NCBI GenBank assembly: GCA_020635195.1
Contig: JACKAG010000007.1
Span: 62,001-126,000, forward strand
Direction: 5' to 3'
Source: Deltaproteobacteria bacterium
Lineage (GTDB): Bacteria; Bdellovibrionota_B; Oligoflexia; Oligoflexales; Bog-1112
DNA: 64,000 nucleotides
Positions 27,261-36,042 of this stretch are shown here, piece after piece (within the stretch, counting starts at the first letter, position 1; every line of letters begins with the position of its first letter). The notes beneath the pieces were generated by a model. The model saw only the letters and a program-made list of their open reading frames with translations, made no database searches and was not told the origin of the DNA. A program made the translations under genes and the position numbers.

Positions 27261-28628
27261 GAGTAATTGTCAAATTTAGTGGATCAGAGATTTAAGCAGC
27301 AAGTTTTCTTACCCCATCCTCAAACTTAACATTAAGATCAATAACATCCGCCAGTAGTTTGTAACCCCGGAGTTTCCTCCAGCGCTTTTCTGCACTTTTA
27401 ATCAACTTAAAAACCATGTGCACAGTGGCATTGACAGAGCCACAGCCTTTCGTTCTCTTCGTCCGGAGTCGTACTGTCGCAAATGTGGATTCAATAGGAT
27501 TAGTGGTCCGGATATGCTGCCAATGAACACCAGGAAAATCATAGAAGCTGAGGAGCCTGTGTTTACCCCTCAGCAGACTTTTGACAGCCTTCGGGTATTT
27601 ATCTTCAAAAACTGACTGAAATTTTGTAAGCGCTTTTTCCGCATCTTTTTTGTTCTCTGCCATATATATTTCATGAATCATTTTCTTAGCTTCAGGCTGT
27701 TTTGTCTTTGGCATCTTGTCCAGAATATTTGCGGTCTTATGAACCCAGCAGGCTTGCTGTTTAGAGGACGGAAAAATTTCCTCCAGCGCTTTCCAGAAAC
27801 CAAGGGCACCATCCGCAACGGCAAGCTCAGGCCCTCTCTCCAGCCCTCGTTCTCTCAGAGAGAGCAGAACATTCTTCCAGCTCAGCTCGCTTTCACGATA
27901 GCCCTGCTCTATCGCTACCAGCTCTTTTTTGCCATCTTCTGCTGCTCCGACAATCACCAGAATGCACATTCTGTCATCTTCCCCGAGGCGCACGTTAAAA
28001 TGTATCCCATCTGCCCACATGTACACGTAACGTTTCCCGGAAAGAGATCGCTTATCCCACTCCCGGAAATCTCCTTCCCAGACCTTCTTTAATCTTGTCA
28101 CAGTCGATGCTGAGAAACCCTTAGCATGTTTACCCAGAAGAGCCTGAAGCGCTTCTGGAAAATCTCCGGTTGAAATCCCCTTCAGATAAAGCCATGGGAC
28201 AAGCTCTTCCAGCGATTTAGTTTTTCTCAGGTACGGTGGCAGGATCTGGCTGGTAAATCTTTTCCGGCAGCCATCCTCATCAACTCTCTTATCGTTTATC
28301 TTTGGTGCTTTTACATCAATAGCACCAAGACCGGTCTGGATCTTTCTTTCCGGGTGATAGCCATTTCTGACTACCATCCTGTGCCCTTTCTCATCTGCTA
28401 CAGATCTGAATCTCTCAATATAGTCGGAGACTTCAGCCTCTATTGCCTGAGCCAGCATCTTTCGGGCACCTTCTCTTAATACCTCTGTCAATGCATCGCT
28501 GATAGTTTCTTGTGGAAGTTGAACTGAATTGCAAGTAGCTTCTCTCATAGCGTATTCCTTAAATTCCAAAAAAGCACTTGAGGGTACGCTACTTAATTCT
28601 CCTCATCCACTAAATTTGATCATATCTC
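27261..28628 (-). mobile_element. IS256-family insertion sequence, copy 1 (1368 bp)
   Basis: The element starts GAGTAATTGTCAAATTTAG and ends with an imperfect inverted repeat ...CTAAATTTGATCATATCTC (about 20 of 24 positions match). A second copy of equal length lies at 61331-62698. The 9 bases on each side (GGACTACCA left, ATTCTACCA right) match at only six positions, unlike copy 2, which has a perfect 9-bp duplication. The two copies are identical over the first ~900 bp and differ at about eight sites in the last ~460 bp. Confidence 0.9.
27292..28548 (-). CDS. IS256-family (Mutator-type) transposase
   Basis: The 418-residue DDE transposase carries the expected acidic residues: Asp in YMWADGIHFN, Asp in LAVADGALGFWKAL and Glu in NPIESTFATVRLRT. 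ATG 28548, seven bases after AAGGA, is preferred; an upstream TTG extension is closed by a stop in copy 2. It differs from copy 2 at one residue (Thr in GISTGDFPEA; Ser in the other). It looks intact, so it may be active. Confidence 0.95.
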   Translation of the reverse strand: MREATCNSVQLPQETISDALTEVLREGARKMLAQAIEAEVSDYIERFRSVADEKGHRMVVRNGYHPERKIQTGLGAIDVKAPKINDKRVDEDGCRKRFTSQILPPYLRKTKSLEELVPWLYLKGISTGDFPEALQALLGKHAKGFSASTVTRLKKVWEGDFREWDKRSLSGKRYVYMWADGIHFNVRLGEDDRMCILVIVGAAEDGKKELVAIEQGYRESELSWKNVLLSLRERGLERGPELAVADGALGFWKALEEIFPSSKQQACWVHKTANILDKMPKTKQPEAKKMIHEIYMAENKKDAEKALTKFQSVFEDKYPKAVKSLLRGKHRLLSFYDFPGVHWQHIRTTNPIESTFATVRLRTKRTKGCGSVNATVHMVFKLIKSAEKRWRKLRGYKLLADVIDLNVKFEDGVRKLAA

Positions 28629-28941
28629 ATTCTACCATCTTTAGCTGTTTCGTTTATATTGGCGCTATGTTGGAGAAGAAGCCTGACAGCCTCTATATGT
28701 CCATTTTTAGCAGCAAAATAGATTGGTGTAACACCACACATATTTTTAGCATTTACATCTGCACCATACTGGAGGAGGTGCCTTACGGCATCTTCGCTAC
28801 CTTTCTCTGATGCGTTATGGAGAGGAGTGTTCTTTTGACCGTCTCTCTGGTGCACATCCGCCCCCGTGACAAGAAGTAGAATCATAGCTTCTATTTGACC
28901 ATGTTTTATCGCCATAGTGAGGGGTGTCTTAGGCTTGCTCA
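28629..28941 (-). pseudogene. 5' fragment of the ankyrin gene, between IS256 and IS21
   Basis: About 100 codons with three ankyrin repeats (KTPLTMAIKHGQIEAMILLL, NTPLHNASEKGSEDAVRHLL, VTPIYFAAKNGHIEAVRLLL). The start codon in the open frame lies inside the IS21 end, and the sequence starts in the middle of a repeat, so the true beginning and any signal peptide were lost when IS21 inserted. Confidence 0.75.
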
Positions 28942-29030
28942 TTTGCACTCTATTTGACCCACCCTATTTGCAGTTTGTTGACCCACCAGCGGAGCGAAGC
29001 GACGACCTCTCCCAGACCAACATTTCCTTT

Positions 29031-29801
29031 CTAACGATTACCGGCAGGGACCTCCAGCTGATTTCTTTTCGTAGCAGCAATTTTGGTCCGGTAGGATTCC
29101 CCTCTTAACTGAATTTCCATGCAGGGATTCAACAGCCTGTCGGTCAAAGCTTCTGCAATAACAGGATCTTCAAACAGAGATCTCCATCCTTCCGGTTTAA
29201 CTTGGGATGTAATGATAAGGACCCCTTTTTGATAACGATCTTCGATCAGATCAAGGAGGATTAATGCTTCATCATGGGTGTAGTTTCTTAAGCCGAAGTC
29301 ATCGAGTACAATGACATCAGCTTTAGCCAATTGTTTGATAAAACTGAGGTATTTACCCGACGCTCTGTAAGCCTGAAACTCTTCAAACAGGTGATTGAGA
29401 GAGAAGAATTTAACACTGGTTCCCTGATTGCAAAGCCTGCGACCAATGGCTATTGCCAGATGGCTTTTTCCGGAACCGGTGGGACCCAGAACAATCAGAT
29501 TTTCCCGGTTATTGTAAAAGCTGAGAATCGCCAGTTCCTTTAATTTACCCTTGGAAATTCCGCGGTCATAGCTCATATCCCAGTCTTCCATAGTACAGGT
29601 TCGCCGAAATCTGGCGCTTCTCAGCATTCTTTTAGCTGTTTTTTGCTGCCGGTCTTCCTGCTCATCCTGAAGAATTTTCAGCAGAAACTCTTCATAGGTA
29701 TCTCCGTTCTGTCTTGCCTGCAAAATGCGAGATTCAGCACTTTGTGCAAAGCCAAAGCACCTGATATTTTTTGATATTTGCTTAATGGTTTCAATGCTCA
29801 T
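29031..29801 (-). CDS. istB: IstB, AAA+ ATPase helper of IS21 transposition
   Basis: The 256-residue protein has Walker A (GPTGSGKSHLA), Walker B (VIVLDDFGL) and the later ITSQVKPEGWRSLFEDPVIAEALTDRLLNP region of the IstB/DnaC-like family. IstB assembles on target DNA and activates the IstA transposase. Its start overlaps the end of istA by four bases. It looks intact. Confidence 0.95.
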   Translation of the reverse strand: MSIETIKQISKNIRCFGFAQSAESRILQARQNGDTYEEFLLKILQDEQEDRQQKTAKRMLRSARFRRTCTMEDWDMSYDRGISKGKLKELAILSFYNNRENLIVLGPTGSGKSHLAIAIGRRLCNQGTSVKFFSLNHLFEEFQAYRASGKYLSFIKQLAKADVIVLDDFGLRNYTHDEALILLDLIEDRYQKGVLIITSQVKPEGWRSLFEDPVIAEALTDRLLNPCMEIQLRGESYRTKIAATKRNQLEVPAGNR

Positions 29802-31285
29802 CGGGGATCCTTTCTGTCATTTCTCAGGTAGGCACTGCCTGCAAAGCGATGGGGAGCCAGATGGCTTCCTTGGCTCAGGAATTGTCGGTGATAGCTGAGG
29901 GCACATTGCCTGAAAAAATCGGTTCGAATCTTCCTGAAGGTCAAACATTGCCCGGCTGCATATTCCATGGATGCCTGTCCGACTCCATCCTTCCCCCATG
30001 TCCTGAGGATCCCCTGAGCCTTTCTGAGCCCGGTCAATGGGAGAGGTCCGCTAAAAATCGTCTCCATGAGATCGGACATTGCCGGACCAATCGCTTGTGC
30101 CTGAGCTACAGCTTTTTTGATGTCAAACTGACAGGATTGCAGCTTTTCTTCGGGCAGATGCTCCTGTTTTGTCGATCTGCCACCACGGTTCCCGGTTGGG
30201 ATATGAGTGGTTAACAATTTGATATCAGAAGAATATATTGAAATAAGTCTGTCCGATACTTTAACCCTGACTTGCTGACCAACATATCGAAATGGCACCG
30301 AGTAATAAGAATGAGATATCTGTATATGACAGTCGGGATGAACTTTGGCATTGCGCCACTCTACAAGCTCATATCGTTCTCGTGGCTGTGGGAGCAGCAT
30401 GCTCCGCTCATACTGGAATCTGTCAGCTCTGCTGACACCATAATCCTTCATGATCTTAGAGTTGAATCCGTCCAGAAACCTTCTAAATGAGTGATTCAAC
30501 TCTTCAAGATCATAGAACCTTGTATCCTTATGCATCTGATAAAAACTGCGCTGAACAGCTCCTATTGTGGCTTCCACAACACCTTTATCCCGCGGCTTCG
30601 CCGGCCGGGCCGGAAGAACTGCAAATCCACAGTGATTGCCAAAGTCTACAAATGTCGGGTTCAGGTTAGGGTCATAACGATGAGCCTTGGAAACTGCGGA
30701 TTTGAGATTATCAGGAACCACATACGGCATAACTCCACCAAAGTACGACCACATTGATTCATGAGCACGAATAAATGAAGGCAGCTTCTGATCGTAAGAA
30801 AATTCGCCAAAAGTGTATCCGGAAAAAGCGGAAACACCACAGAAAAACTGAGTTTTTCTCGATTTTCCAGACTTTCGGTCATAGATGAGAATACCATCTG
30901 TGTAGTCCACCTGAACTTTTTCGCCCGGCTTATGCGCCTGAGAAATAACGATATTACGTATATCAGACTCTGATACTTTCTTAAAAGCCCGACAAAATGC
31001 CCAATATGAAACCCCATCCGGAGCAAATTCGCTATGCAATCTGTCCAGCTGATAACCGGAAGCTCTTTTTGAAACCATTTCTTCCCAGTTTATCTGGGAT
31101 TTCCAGCCTCCTCTGTCAAAAGGAGTGGCTATAACTGCCTCCTGACCATTTTCTCTCTCCCTAAGATATTTACGGACTGTATTTCTTGACAACCCTAATA
31201 TCTCAGCAATTTTTCTGATCGGCTTCCCTTGCTGATTCAGTTCGATGACTTGTTCCACTGTCAAAATAGATTTCCTTTTCCCCAT
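29798..31285 (-). CDS. istA: IstA, IS21-family transposase
   Basis: The 495-residue protein has an N-terminal helix-turn-helix (IRKIAEILGLSRNTVRKYL) and an RNase H-like DDE core: VQVDYTDGI, VVPDNLKSAV and DKGVVEATIGAVQ supply Asp, Asp and Glu. A C-terminal beta-barrel region follows. The start ATG at 31285 lies just inside the four terminal repeats, which probably include the promoter and IstA binding sites. It looks intact. Confidence 0.95.
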   Translation of the reverse strand: MGKRKSILTVEQVIELNQQGKPIRKIAEILGLSRNTVRKYLRERENGQEAVIATPFDRGGWKSQINWEEMVSKRASGYQLDRLHSEFAPDGVSYWAFCRAFKKVSESDIRNIVISQAHKPGEKVQVDYTDGILIYDRKSGKSRKTQFFCGVSAFSGYTFGEFSYDQKLPSFIRAHESMWSYFGGVMPYVVPDNLKSAVSKAHRYDPNLNPTFVDFGNHCGFAVLPARPAKPRDKGVVEATIGAVQRSFYQMHKDTRFYDLEELNHSFRRFLDGFNSKIMKDYGVSRADRFQYERSMLLPQPRERYELVEWRNAKVHPDCHIQISHSYYSVPFRYVGQQVRVKVSDRLISIYSSDIKLLTTHIPTGNRGGRSTKQEHLPEEKLQSCQFDIKKAVAQAQAIGPAMSDLMETIFSGPLPLTGLRKAQGILRTWGKDGVGQASMEYAAGQCLTFRKIRTDFFRQCALSYHRQFLSQGSHLAPHRFAGSAYLRNDRKDPR

Positions 31286-31326
31286 TTACCCACCTCTCAA
31301 AGGATTGCTCCTGTCAGTTCAATGAA

Positions 31327-31419
31327 GGTGGGTCAATATAATGCAAATGGGAGGGTCAATATTCCGCAAATGGGTGGGTCAGCATTTCGCAAACGGGTGG
31401 GTCAAACCAAGCGCAAACG
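31327..31419 (+). repeat. Four tandem ~23-bp terminal repeats of IS21
   Basis: Four consecutive units beginning GGTGGGTCA (one GGAGGGTCA) and ending GCAAA(T/C)G lie at 31327, 31350, 31373 and 31396. These multiple terminal sites are the usual binding sites of IstA. Confidence 0.85.
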
Positions 31420-32036
31420 ACCAAGGCTGGAAACAACTTAAGCCAAAAGCCAGATGGTTTGAAGAAATCATAAATAATACGGTAAATAAAAATCTCATCA
31501 AAGATCCTTTTTTTCTAATCGTACCAGAAAACCTGTGACAGATATCAGCAACGGACTATTCGGGCAAGATCCTCTTCATAATGTTCTGATATTTAAAGAT
31601 GAACTCTAATTAAATCTTGTTCATCGGTGGAGACACCTGTACACCCCTCCGGCATTCCTATCACCTAAATTCCATCATGGCAGGGTTTTAGATGACATAG
31701 AAAAAGGAGATAAGTAAAGATTACACTCTGGCCCTGATCTGGCGTGAGTTGGGTTGCGGCTGGGAGTGTGTAATCTTAAACGGTCGTTTTGGATTACACT
31801 TTTCACAAAATCCAGAGATGTTGTGCCCGAGGCTCAGACCATCTGGCTTCAGATGTTAAACCTGTGGCTTACATGGTGAGTCAGACAAGGATGATGCAAA
31901 CTTTTAAAAATTCTGACAAATTTGCTGTGATAAGGAATGTTTAAAATAATCTTATATAAAAACAATGTGTTACAAAATAACTCACACGTTAACTTAACTT
32001 TTGTGTTAATATTGTCGACATGGAATGTAGGAGGTG
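31420..32036. other. Gap after IS21
   Basis: About 600 bases. From 31424 a short frame on the plus strand (GWKQLKPKARWFEEIINNTV... to a stop at 31538) may be the C-terminal end of a gene cut by IS21. Between 31719 and 31778 there is an inverted repeat (AGATTACACTC and GAGTGTGTAATCT) that could be the end of another decayed element. Nothing else coding was seen. Confidence 0.4.
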
Positions 32037-32039
32037 ATG

Positions 32040-32624
32040 TTGACGATTCCACAGAGTTTTGCAAACGGTGTTCTGCCACCAGGCACATATGAGGCCACTT
32101 TCGATCAGATACGTCAGAGTATCTTAGTGAAAGGTATGGGTAGCTCTGCTTCATGGGATTCAATCTGGAGATCACAATTAGTGGATCAGGCGGAAATCCT
32201 CACCAGAGAGCTTTGGTCTGCAGGAATCTATGATGTCTTTCTCGATGGATCATTTGTTGAAGAAAAAGATCGGCCAAATGATATCGACGGATATTTTGAT
32301 ACGGGTTTATCAATGATGGCAGATGATCTGGCGAGATTCAGTCAGCTCGTCCATAAACTGAATTTTAATAACCCCTATAAAATATGGGACTGGAATCCTC
32401 ATAGCAGGGTAGCCGTAGCAGGATCGGCAAAGAGACAGCTACCGATGTGGGTTCGATATCGGGTTGAACTTTACCCACATCTTCAGCAAAGCTCAGGCAT
32501 TATGGATAAATACGGTAACGAATTAACATTTCCGTCTGCTTTTCGACAATGCAGGGGATCTGGAAAAGAAAAAGGTATCGTTAAGATTATTCGGGAGTCA
32601 GGCCATGATCAAAACAGAATCTGA
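32040..32624 (+). CDS. DUF6932-like nucleotidyltransferase, possible toxin-antitoxin component
   Basis: The 194-residue protein opens with IPQSFANGVLPPGTYEATFDQI, the start pattern of DUF6932-type proteins. The nucleotidyltransferase fold is seen in DVFLDGSFVEEKDRPNDIDGYFD, with G-S and D-x-D. AGGAGG (32029-32034) is five bases before a TTG at 32040; an in-frame ATG at 32037 is too close to it but cannot be excluded. The downstream XRE gene overlaps by 20 bases. Nucleotidyltransferase plus helix-turn-helix pairs resemble MenA/MenT- or HigA-like toxin-antitoxin modules; the roles are inferred. Confidence 0.7.
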   Translation: MTIPQSFANGVLPPGTYEATFDQIRQSILVKGMGSSASWDSIWRSQLVDQAEILTRELWSAGIYDVFLDGSFVEEKDRPNDIDGYFDTGLSMMADDLARFSQLVHKLNFNNPYKIWDWNPHSRVAVAGSAKRQLPMWVRYRVELYPHLQQSSGIMDKYGNELTFPSAFRQCRGSGKEKGIVKIIRESGHDQNRI

Positions 32625-33063
32625 ATATCGCAAGGCCGTTGTAAAAGTACGAGAAGAGAGACAGAGAATAGAAGGGGAACAGTTCCGGCTGAAGCAAGAG
32701 TCTGTCCCGGATGATCTGATCAATTTAGCGCTCGATCCTCTCATCTCTTTCATGTTGCAGCTGGAAGAAGAAATTCAGTTTTATGAGCGTATTAAACGAG
32801 GTGTCTTTCCATCATTGAACAATCTTGGTGGAATCGGAAACCTGCTGGTAGCTCTGAGAATTAATAAAGGAATTTCACAAAAAGATCTGGCCCATCGTTT
32901 AGGTGTAAAGGAATCTCAGATCTCACGAGATGAAAAAAATGAATATCGTGGTGCCTCCATTGAGAGAGTCAGTGAAGTTTTAAAAGCTCTTGGCGCTCAG
33001 GTCGTTTCACATGTAAATACAGAGGTCAGAGATGTAAGCTCATTAGCGGAAGCTTCGGCGTGA
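32605..33063 (+). CDS. XRE-family HTH protein, probable antitoxin/autoregulator
   Basis: The 152-residue protein has a helical N-terminal half (residues 1-75) and an XRE helix-turn-helix: LVALRINKGISQKDLAHRLGVKESQISRDEKN at about residues 80-112. Its start lies inside the upstream nucleotidyltransferase gene, so the two are co-translated. The likely role is DNA-binding antitoxin and repressor of the pair. A 13-base inverted repeat follows the stop. Confidence 0.78.
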   Translation: MIKTESEYRKAVVKVREERQRIEGEQFRLKQESVPDDLINLALDPLISFMLQLEEEIQFYERIKRGVFPSLNNLGGIGNLLVALRINKGISQKDLAHRLGVKESQISRDEKNEYRGASIERVSEVLKALGAQVVSHVNTEVRDVSSLAEASA

Positions 33064-33068
33064 TATCT

Positions 33069-33115
33069 GAACATTCTTTTTTCGGACGTGATATCTTCCA
33101 GGAAAAAGAATGTTC
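33069..33115 (+). terminator. Perfect 13-base inverted repeat after the XRE gene
   Basis: GAACATTCTTTTT (33069-33081) and its complement (33103-33115) enclose 21 bases just after the stop. It may act as a terminator shared with the convergent phage genes. Confidence 0.5.
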
Positions 33116-33163
33116 ATAAATTCATTCTGTTGGGCCTTTTCCCATGTACGAAGTTTTTTCCTG

Positions 33164-33799
33164 TCAGATATAAGTCACGCCGACGCTCATAGCCTCCACA
33201 TAGTCCGATCTGATGCCTTTTTCCTCCAGCCTGATGCAAATCCCATGAATTCCGTAACTCTGCTGAGGGATGATGAATTCCACCGTCCGTGAGACAAAGA
33301 CAGGATCTTCCGGATGCTCAGGGTTGCGGAAGCAGCTGAATTTCTTCTGACCTGCAAGGCAGTCTTCTTTCTTTTTTTCATCCCCATAATCGAGGAAAAG
33401 ACTGTAAATCTGAGTCACGGGAGATTCTGTAAACAGGACACAATGCTGCACAGAAAGGGTGATGCGGATGGGACACTGCTCCTGAACCATGAAGTTATAT
33501 TCATAGAGCACATGGCCATTTCCATCGACGTTAATGCGTCCCGTCAGCTCATGAAAATGCAGATAGCCGGTGGTGGATTCTTCCCGGAAACGCAGCTCTT
33601 TTTTATCCGCGGTCAGCCTTTTTCCGTTCTCTCCGTCTTTCCCGCTCAGATGCAGATTGGCAGGCAGGATAAGTCCTGTCGAACGGATCTGATCAAAAAT
33701 TCTGTCCGGAACGTCAGAGAGTCCCTTTTTTAAGTGCTCAAGAGAGCTTTCCACCCTGTCCAGTCTGCTTAATATGCCGCCTTGTCCCATGTCTGTCAC
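33164..33799 (-). CDS. Phage tail-associated protein, distal fibre or tip
   Basis: The 211-residue protein is the last of the Mu-like tail genes. It starts with a short coiled coil (ILSRLDRVESSLEHLKKGLSDV) followed by a beta-rich body (LHLSGKDGENGKRLTADKKELRFRE..., GYLHFHELTGRINVDGNGHVLYEYNFMV) and ends in SVGVTYI. Position and layout suggest a tail-fibre or receptor-binding protein; I recognise no domain. It overlaps the upstream gene by four bases. Confidence 0.6.
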   Translation of the reverse strand: MTDMGQGGILSRLDRVESSLEHLKKGLSDVPDRIFDQIRSTGLILPANLHLSGKDGENGKRLTADKKELRFREESTTGYLHFHELTGRINVDGNGHVLYEYNFMVQEQCPIRITLSVQHCVLFTESPVTQIYSLFLDYGDEKKKEDCLAGQKKFSCFRNPEHPEDPVFVSRTVEFIIPQQSYGIHGICIRLEEKGIRSDYVEAMSVGVTYI

Positions 33800-34080
33800 C
33801 TCCAGAGTTCTTCCAGGATTTTGTCTATTCTTTCTCTCTCGGGGCCTAATGCCGCCTCTATCGCTGTGGCTATAGCCTTTTGCAGACCACTGTTGTTGTC
33901 TTTTGCAAGAGGGATGTCCTGCGATTCGATAAAGCCACAGAGTTCCTCCTGCACGGAATTAAGCCAGTCCGCACTGAGCCAGGTGGCTTCATCCACCTCC
34001 GGCTTGTGGGGATTTCCCCCGGTAAAAAGCTGTCTTCCTCTCTCATCTGTGATGGCGTTTTTTCCATCAATCCTGTGCAT
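33796..34080 (-). CDS. Tail-fibre N-terminal-domain protein
   Basis: The 94-residue protein reads LFTGGNPHKPEVDEATWLSADWLNSVQEELCGFIE, a motif common at the N-terminus of phage tail-fibre proteins (ATxLxAxWLNxVQEE). ATG 34080 is chosen because AAAGGA lies before it. The gene is short compared with full fibres, so the fibre may be split between this gene and the next one. It overlaps gp48 by 14 bases. Confidence 0.65.
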   Translation of the reverse strand: MHRIDGKNAITDERGRQLFTGGNPHKPEVDEATWLSADWLNSVQEELCGFIESQDIPLAKDNNSGLQKAIATAIEAALGPERERIDKILEELWR

Positions 34081-34627
34081 AAACGGTCCTTTCTGCATCA
34101 AAATAACGGGACTCAAGATGTGCGTGTTTTATCCTTTCCAGAGCCCGGATCACGTGCTCCTCACGATCAAATTTTCTGATGGGTCTTCCGGCAGAAGAGC
34201 GGCAGGTTGCGGGAAGAACTGTAAGATTCAGGCCGGTCACTTCGATTTCCATAGATCTGTGAGAATTCTGTACCCGGATATCCGGCCTTCCACTCACCTT
34301 CTGAAGCACATGGCTCAGGTGTTTCAGGGAATGATCGCCGCTTTCTGAAAGCCTTGTGGTCAGCGCAGAATTCGCCTCAGCCGGGGAAAGATTCTGCTGC
34401 GACAGTCCGCAGAACTCCATCCAGTCCCTGAGATATCCTCGCAGGTTTTCCCCTCCCGTCAGCTGTATCTCTCCTGAGAGTTTTCCCGGGATTTCTGAGC
34501 AGATCTTTTCCGCAAAATCAGCCACAGCAGACAGTTCCCGGGAGATCCTCCGGCAGAGTTCCCGGATGCCCTTGTCTTCCCAGATAAAGCCCTGTGGCAG
34601 CAGTTTTTCCAGAGCCTCGCGGATCAT
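34067..34627 (-). CDS. Mu gp48-like tail/baseplate protein (YmfQ/DUF2313)
   Basis: The 186-residue protein starts with LEKLLPQGFIWEDKGIRELCRRISRELSAVADFAE and has LRDWMEFCGLSQQNLSPAEANSALTTRLSESG, the patterns of Mu gp48/YmfQ proteins that link baseplate and fibres. It overlaps the gp47-like gene by four bases and is in the expected order. Confidence 0.82.
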   Translation of the reverse strand: MIREALEKLLPQGFIWEDKGIRELCRRISRELSAVADFAEKICSEIPGKLSGEIQLTGGENLRGYLRDWMEFCGLSQQNLSPAEANSALTTRLSESGDHSLKHLSHVLQKVSGRPDIRVQNSHRSMEIEVTGLNLTVLPATCRSSAGRPIRKFDREEHVIRALERIKHAHLESRYFDAERTVYAQD

Positions 34628-35676
34628 GACAGCCCTCCGAAAGTGAAAAGCTTTCCTGTGCTGACGGTGAGATCTCTGTCGGGAGAGATGAGTCTGTAGC
34701 TCTTTTTCGGCACCAGAGCCAGCGCCTCATGGATATGGGAGAGCCTTAAAACACCGCTGGTTTTCTCTCCTCTGGCATTGAGAAAATAACGATCTCCGTC
34801 CGGTCCCGGTTCTGACAGTTCCCTGAGCATGGCTTTCAGTTCTTCAGCCATCTGATCTCTGGCGGAGGCTGGTTCTGCGCTGATACGGAAGTGAACGGGT
34901 TCAGATTCCAGAAGGACAGGAACGAATTCCGCCCCGGCTGGTCCGCATTCCTCCAGTTTTGCCATCAGAAGCTCTGTGCTGCTGCGTCCGGAACTTCCCT
35001 CGTTTCCGTCACCTGTGAAGGCAATACCGACCGTGCCCCTCCCGTGGATTTTCGGAGCCACCCAGGCCCTGGATATTCCGGGAACAGACTGCGCCCAGAC
35101 AATGTAGTCCTGAGCATTTCCACCACCGGGAGGATTGCGCAGCCGGTCCATCATGCGGGAGCGTAGCGACGGATCGCTTTCCCTGTCTGTTCCGCCGCTG
35201 ATGTCATGAATCACACGGGCCTCTGTGACAATATCCGGGATAATGCGCGCCGTTCTCAGAATTTCCCCTTTGCGGATAACCGGGATGCCTCCGGCTTTTA
35301 CGGCTCTGACCCGGATCTCTGCATTCTCTGAGATGACACAGTCCTCCGTGCTGACAAATTCCCTGTCCTTGTGGAGGAAGACGGTTCCGGCTCTCAGCTC
35401 ACAGGGCCGTCCTGCCTTCACCAGAATCACTCCTCTGGCAGGGCTGGCTGATTTTCTACCACCTTCAAGCCAGATCCCGGCCCATTCAGACAGGGCATCC
35501 CCTTCGGCTCTCAGAGGGTGCAGGTTGTCTGCAAGGTTTCTTATGTATCCGTAGAGCAGATGGGTGCAGCCTGCGAGGGCTCTGGCTATGCCTTTTCCTG
35601 ATGAGGAGGCAAGAAAGCAGCCCATGTCATTGTCCACCCTGCGGATGATGTCCCTTAATGCCGGTCTTTCTGTCAT
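34624..35676 (-). CDS. Mu gp47-like baseplate wedge protein (J-like)
   Basis: The 350-residue protein fits baseplate J-like proteins: an N-terminal LRDIIRRVDNDMGCFL and LHPLRAEGDALSEWAGIWL, a central AGTVFLHKDREFVSTED and AGGIPVIRKGEILRTARIIPDIV, and SVPGISRAWVAPKIHGRGTVGIAF. The family forms the baseplate wedge of contractile tails. It overlaps its neighbours by four bases on both sides and looks intact. Confidence 0.88.
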   Translation of the reverse strand: MTERPALRDIIRRVDNDMGCFLASSSGKGIARALAGCTHLLYGYIRNLADNLHPLRAEGDALSEWAGIWLEGGRKSASPARGVILVKAGRPCELRAGTVFLHKDREFVSTEDCVISENAEIRVRAVKAGGIPVIRKGEILRTARIIPDIVTEARVIHDISGGTDRESDPSLRSRMMDRLRNPPGGGNAQDYIVWAQSVPGISRAWVAPKIHGRGTVGIAFTGDGNEGSSGRSSTELLMAKLEECGPAGAEFVPVLLESEPVHFRISAEPASARDQMAEELKAMLRELSEPGPDGDRYFLNARGEKTSGVLRLSHIHEALALVPKKSYRLISPDRDLTVSTGKLFTFGGLS

Positions 35677-36041
35677 GGAACTTTCATCCTCATGCTGCTG
35701 CTGTCCAGGCTGATATCAAGGATCAGCTGTGATTCCTCAGTGAAGACACGAACGGAAAGATCCCGGACAATTCCGTCCCGTTTCAGCCATTCCAGAGCGC
35801 TCAGAGCTTCCTGTCTGATGCGGAACAGAGTTTCCTCGCCTGGCACTTCTCTGCTGAAAAGCCAGAGGCATGAACCCATGCTGTTTCCGTCTGTCAGATC
35901 GGCCCAGTAGCCCCCCTGTTCGTCCTGTGTGGATTCCGGAGGGGCCTGTTTCATGCTGAAAAGGCTGACTATCACAGCATCGGTGAGGGTATCCGTGGCT
36001 TCCGGATCAAAGATGATTTCCTGGTTTCTGACGCTGAACAT
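35673..36041 (-). CDS. Mu gp46-like baseplate protein
   Basis: The 122-residue protein matches the Mu gp46/GP46 type: EATDTLTDAVIVSLFSMKQAPPESTQDEQGGYWADLTDGNSMGSCLWLF, then a C-terminal strand pair (DLSVRVFTEESQLILDISL). It lies between gp45- and gp47-like genes with a one-base gap and a four-base overlap. Confidence 0.85.
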   Translation of the reverse strand: MFSVRNQEIIFDPEATDTLTDAVIVSLFSMKQAPPESTQDEQGGYWADLTDGNSMGSCLWLFSREVPGEETLFRIRQEALSALEWLKRDGIVRDLSVRVFTEESQLILDISLDSSSMRMKVP

Positions 36042-36042
36042 C

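Larger units (their letters stand above)
28942..31419 (-). mobile_element. IS21-family insertion sequence with istA and istB
   Basis: The element spans two genes overlapping by four bases and has the repeated terminal sequences typical of IS21. At the istB side there are two copies of TTTGCAN(6-9)TTGACCCACC (28942-28963, 28967-28987). At the istA side there are four copies of the reverse pattern GGTGGGTCA...GCAAA (31327-31419). Exact outer bases and a target duplication could not be fixed. A remnant of a related element lies at 60.46-60.75 kb. Confidence 0.85.

Noticed and set aside
27418..28092. Plus-strand frames inside IS256 copies (also at 61488-62162)
   Set aside because: Antisense to the transposase and identical in both copies only because the elements are identical.
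28942..28963. Perfect target duplication for IS21
   Set aside because: Flanks on the two sides share only a short AGGCT that is not placed next to both ends, so no duplication could be claimed.
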